Origin: Campylobacterales bacterium
GTDB lineage: Bacteria > Campylobacterota > Campylobacteria > Campylobacterales > Arcobacteraceae
Length of the DNA stretch: 5,194 nucleotides
Direction of reading: 5' to 3'
NCBI GenBank assembly: GCA_027064245.1
Contig: JAMOPZ010000485.1
Span: 1-5,194, forward strand
This document shows positions 5,110-5,194 of this stretch, one piece after another (the first letter of the stretch is position 1; the number at the start of each line of letters is the position of its first letter). The translations under genes were made by a program, and so were the position numbers. The notes beneath the pieces were generated by a model, which saw only the letters and a list, made by a program, of their open reading frames with translations, searched no databases and had not been told where the DNA came from.

Positions 5110-5194
5110 ATGGCATCAACACTAATAATAGTACAGTTTGTCTTAGCTATTGTTATCACAATAGCAATTTTACTACAAAAAAGTTCAAGTATGG
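5110..5194 (+). CDS. secG: Preprotein translocase subunit SecG, N-terminal part (cut by window end)
   Basis: Twenty-eight codons are present. The translation starts M-A-S-T-L-I-I-V-Q-F-V-L-A-I-V-I-T-I-A-I and ends L-L-Q-K-S-S-S-M. A hydrophobic first helix followed by L-L-Q-K-S-S-S is the conserved start of SecG, a small two-helix subunit of the SecYEG translocon that assists protein export through the inner membrane. The usual Gly/Ser-rich linker and second helix lie beyond the window. The start is set by a good ribosome site and a -10 box upstream, so the gene is probably transcribed apart from the mla operon, though no strong terminator separates them. Confidence 0.9.
   Translation, partial: MASTLIIVQFVLAIVITIAILLQKSSSM

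Noticed and set aside
1..5194. CRISPR array, tRNA/rRNA, insertion sequence or toxin-antitoxin system
   Set aside because: There are no spaced direct repeats, cloverleaf-like sequence, transposase motifs or terminal inverted repeats. Coding is nearly continuous and accounted for by the listed genes.

Overview
The window is very AT-rich (roughly a quarter G+C by eye) and densely coded, with every gene on the + strand. The protein styles point to a member of the Campylobacterota, most likely an Arcobacter-type bacterium. The clues are the AMIN-domain protein with an R-E-N-P-F-E-P mature start, the SecG N-terminus ending in a Q-K-S-S-S run, and the MlaA/MlaC/RND gene trio. Genus placement is inferred from memory of these families, not from a search.

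Layout. Positions 2-160 are the 3' end of a small coiled-coil protein resembling FtsB/DivIC (septum formation initiator). After 11 nt comes an exported AMIN-domain protein (172-705). It overlaps nth (endonuclease III, 689-1330) by 17 nt. Three nt later starts mlaA (1334-2071), which shares an ATGA overlap with mlaC (2068-2652). mlaC abuts with zero gap a 795-residue RND/MMPL-type lipid transporter (2653-5040). A 69-nt gap then carries a plausible sigma70-type -10 box, followed by the start of secG (5110 onward, cut by the window end). Intergenic distances of +11, -17, +3, -4 and 0 nt suggest one co-transcribed unit from at least position 1 to 5040. secG probably has its own promoter.

Function. 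Apart from nth, this is an envelope operon. The first two genes look connected to cell division or the cell wall. The last three form a complete-looking trans-envelope lipid route: MlaA in the outer membrane, MlaC as the soluble periplasmic carrier, and an RND protein in the inner membrane where the classical E. coli pathway uses the ABC complex MlaFEDB. The pairing of an MlaC-family carrier with an RND transporter also recalls the hopanoid proteins HpnM and HpnN. From memory, the same trio exists in Campylobacter jejuni (Cj1371-Cj1373), so it is conserved rather than new, but how the RND partner works is poorly defined.

The most interesting details are these. (1) A nearly identical short acidic motif (D-M-[L/M]-D-E-F-[N/D]-D-[D/E]) occurs both in the N-terminal tail of MlaA and in the second periplasmic domain of the RND protein, while the carrier between them, MlaC, is strongly basic. 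This suggests electrostatic docking. (2) MlaA has no lipobox cysteine. (3) A perfect terminator-like hairpin plus T-tract sits about 40 nt inside the RND gene, just after a start codon with no visible Shine-Dalgarno. (4) The AMIN protein carries three D/E-X-N-X-S/T glycosylation sequons.
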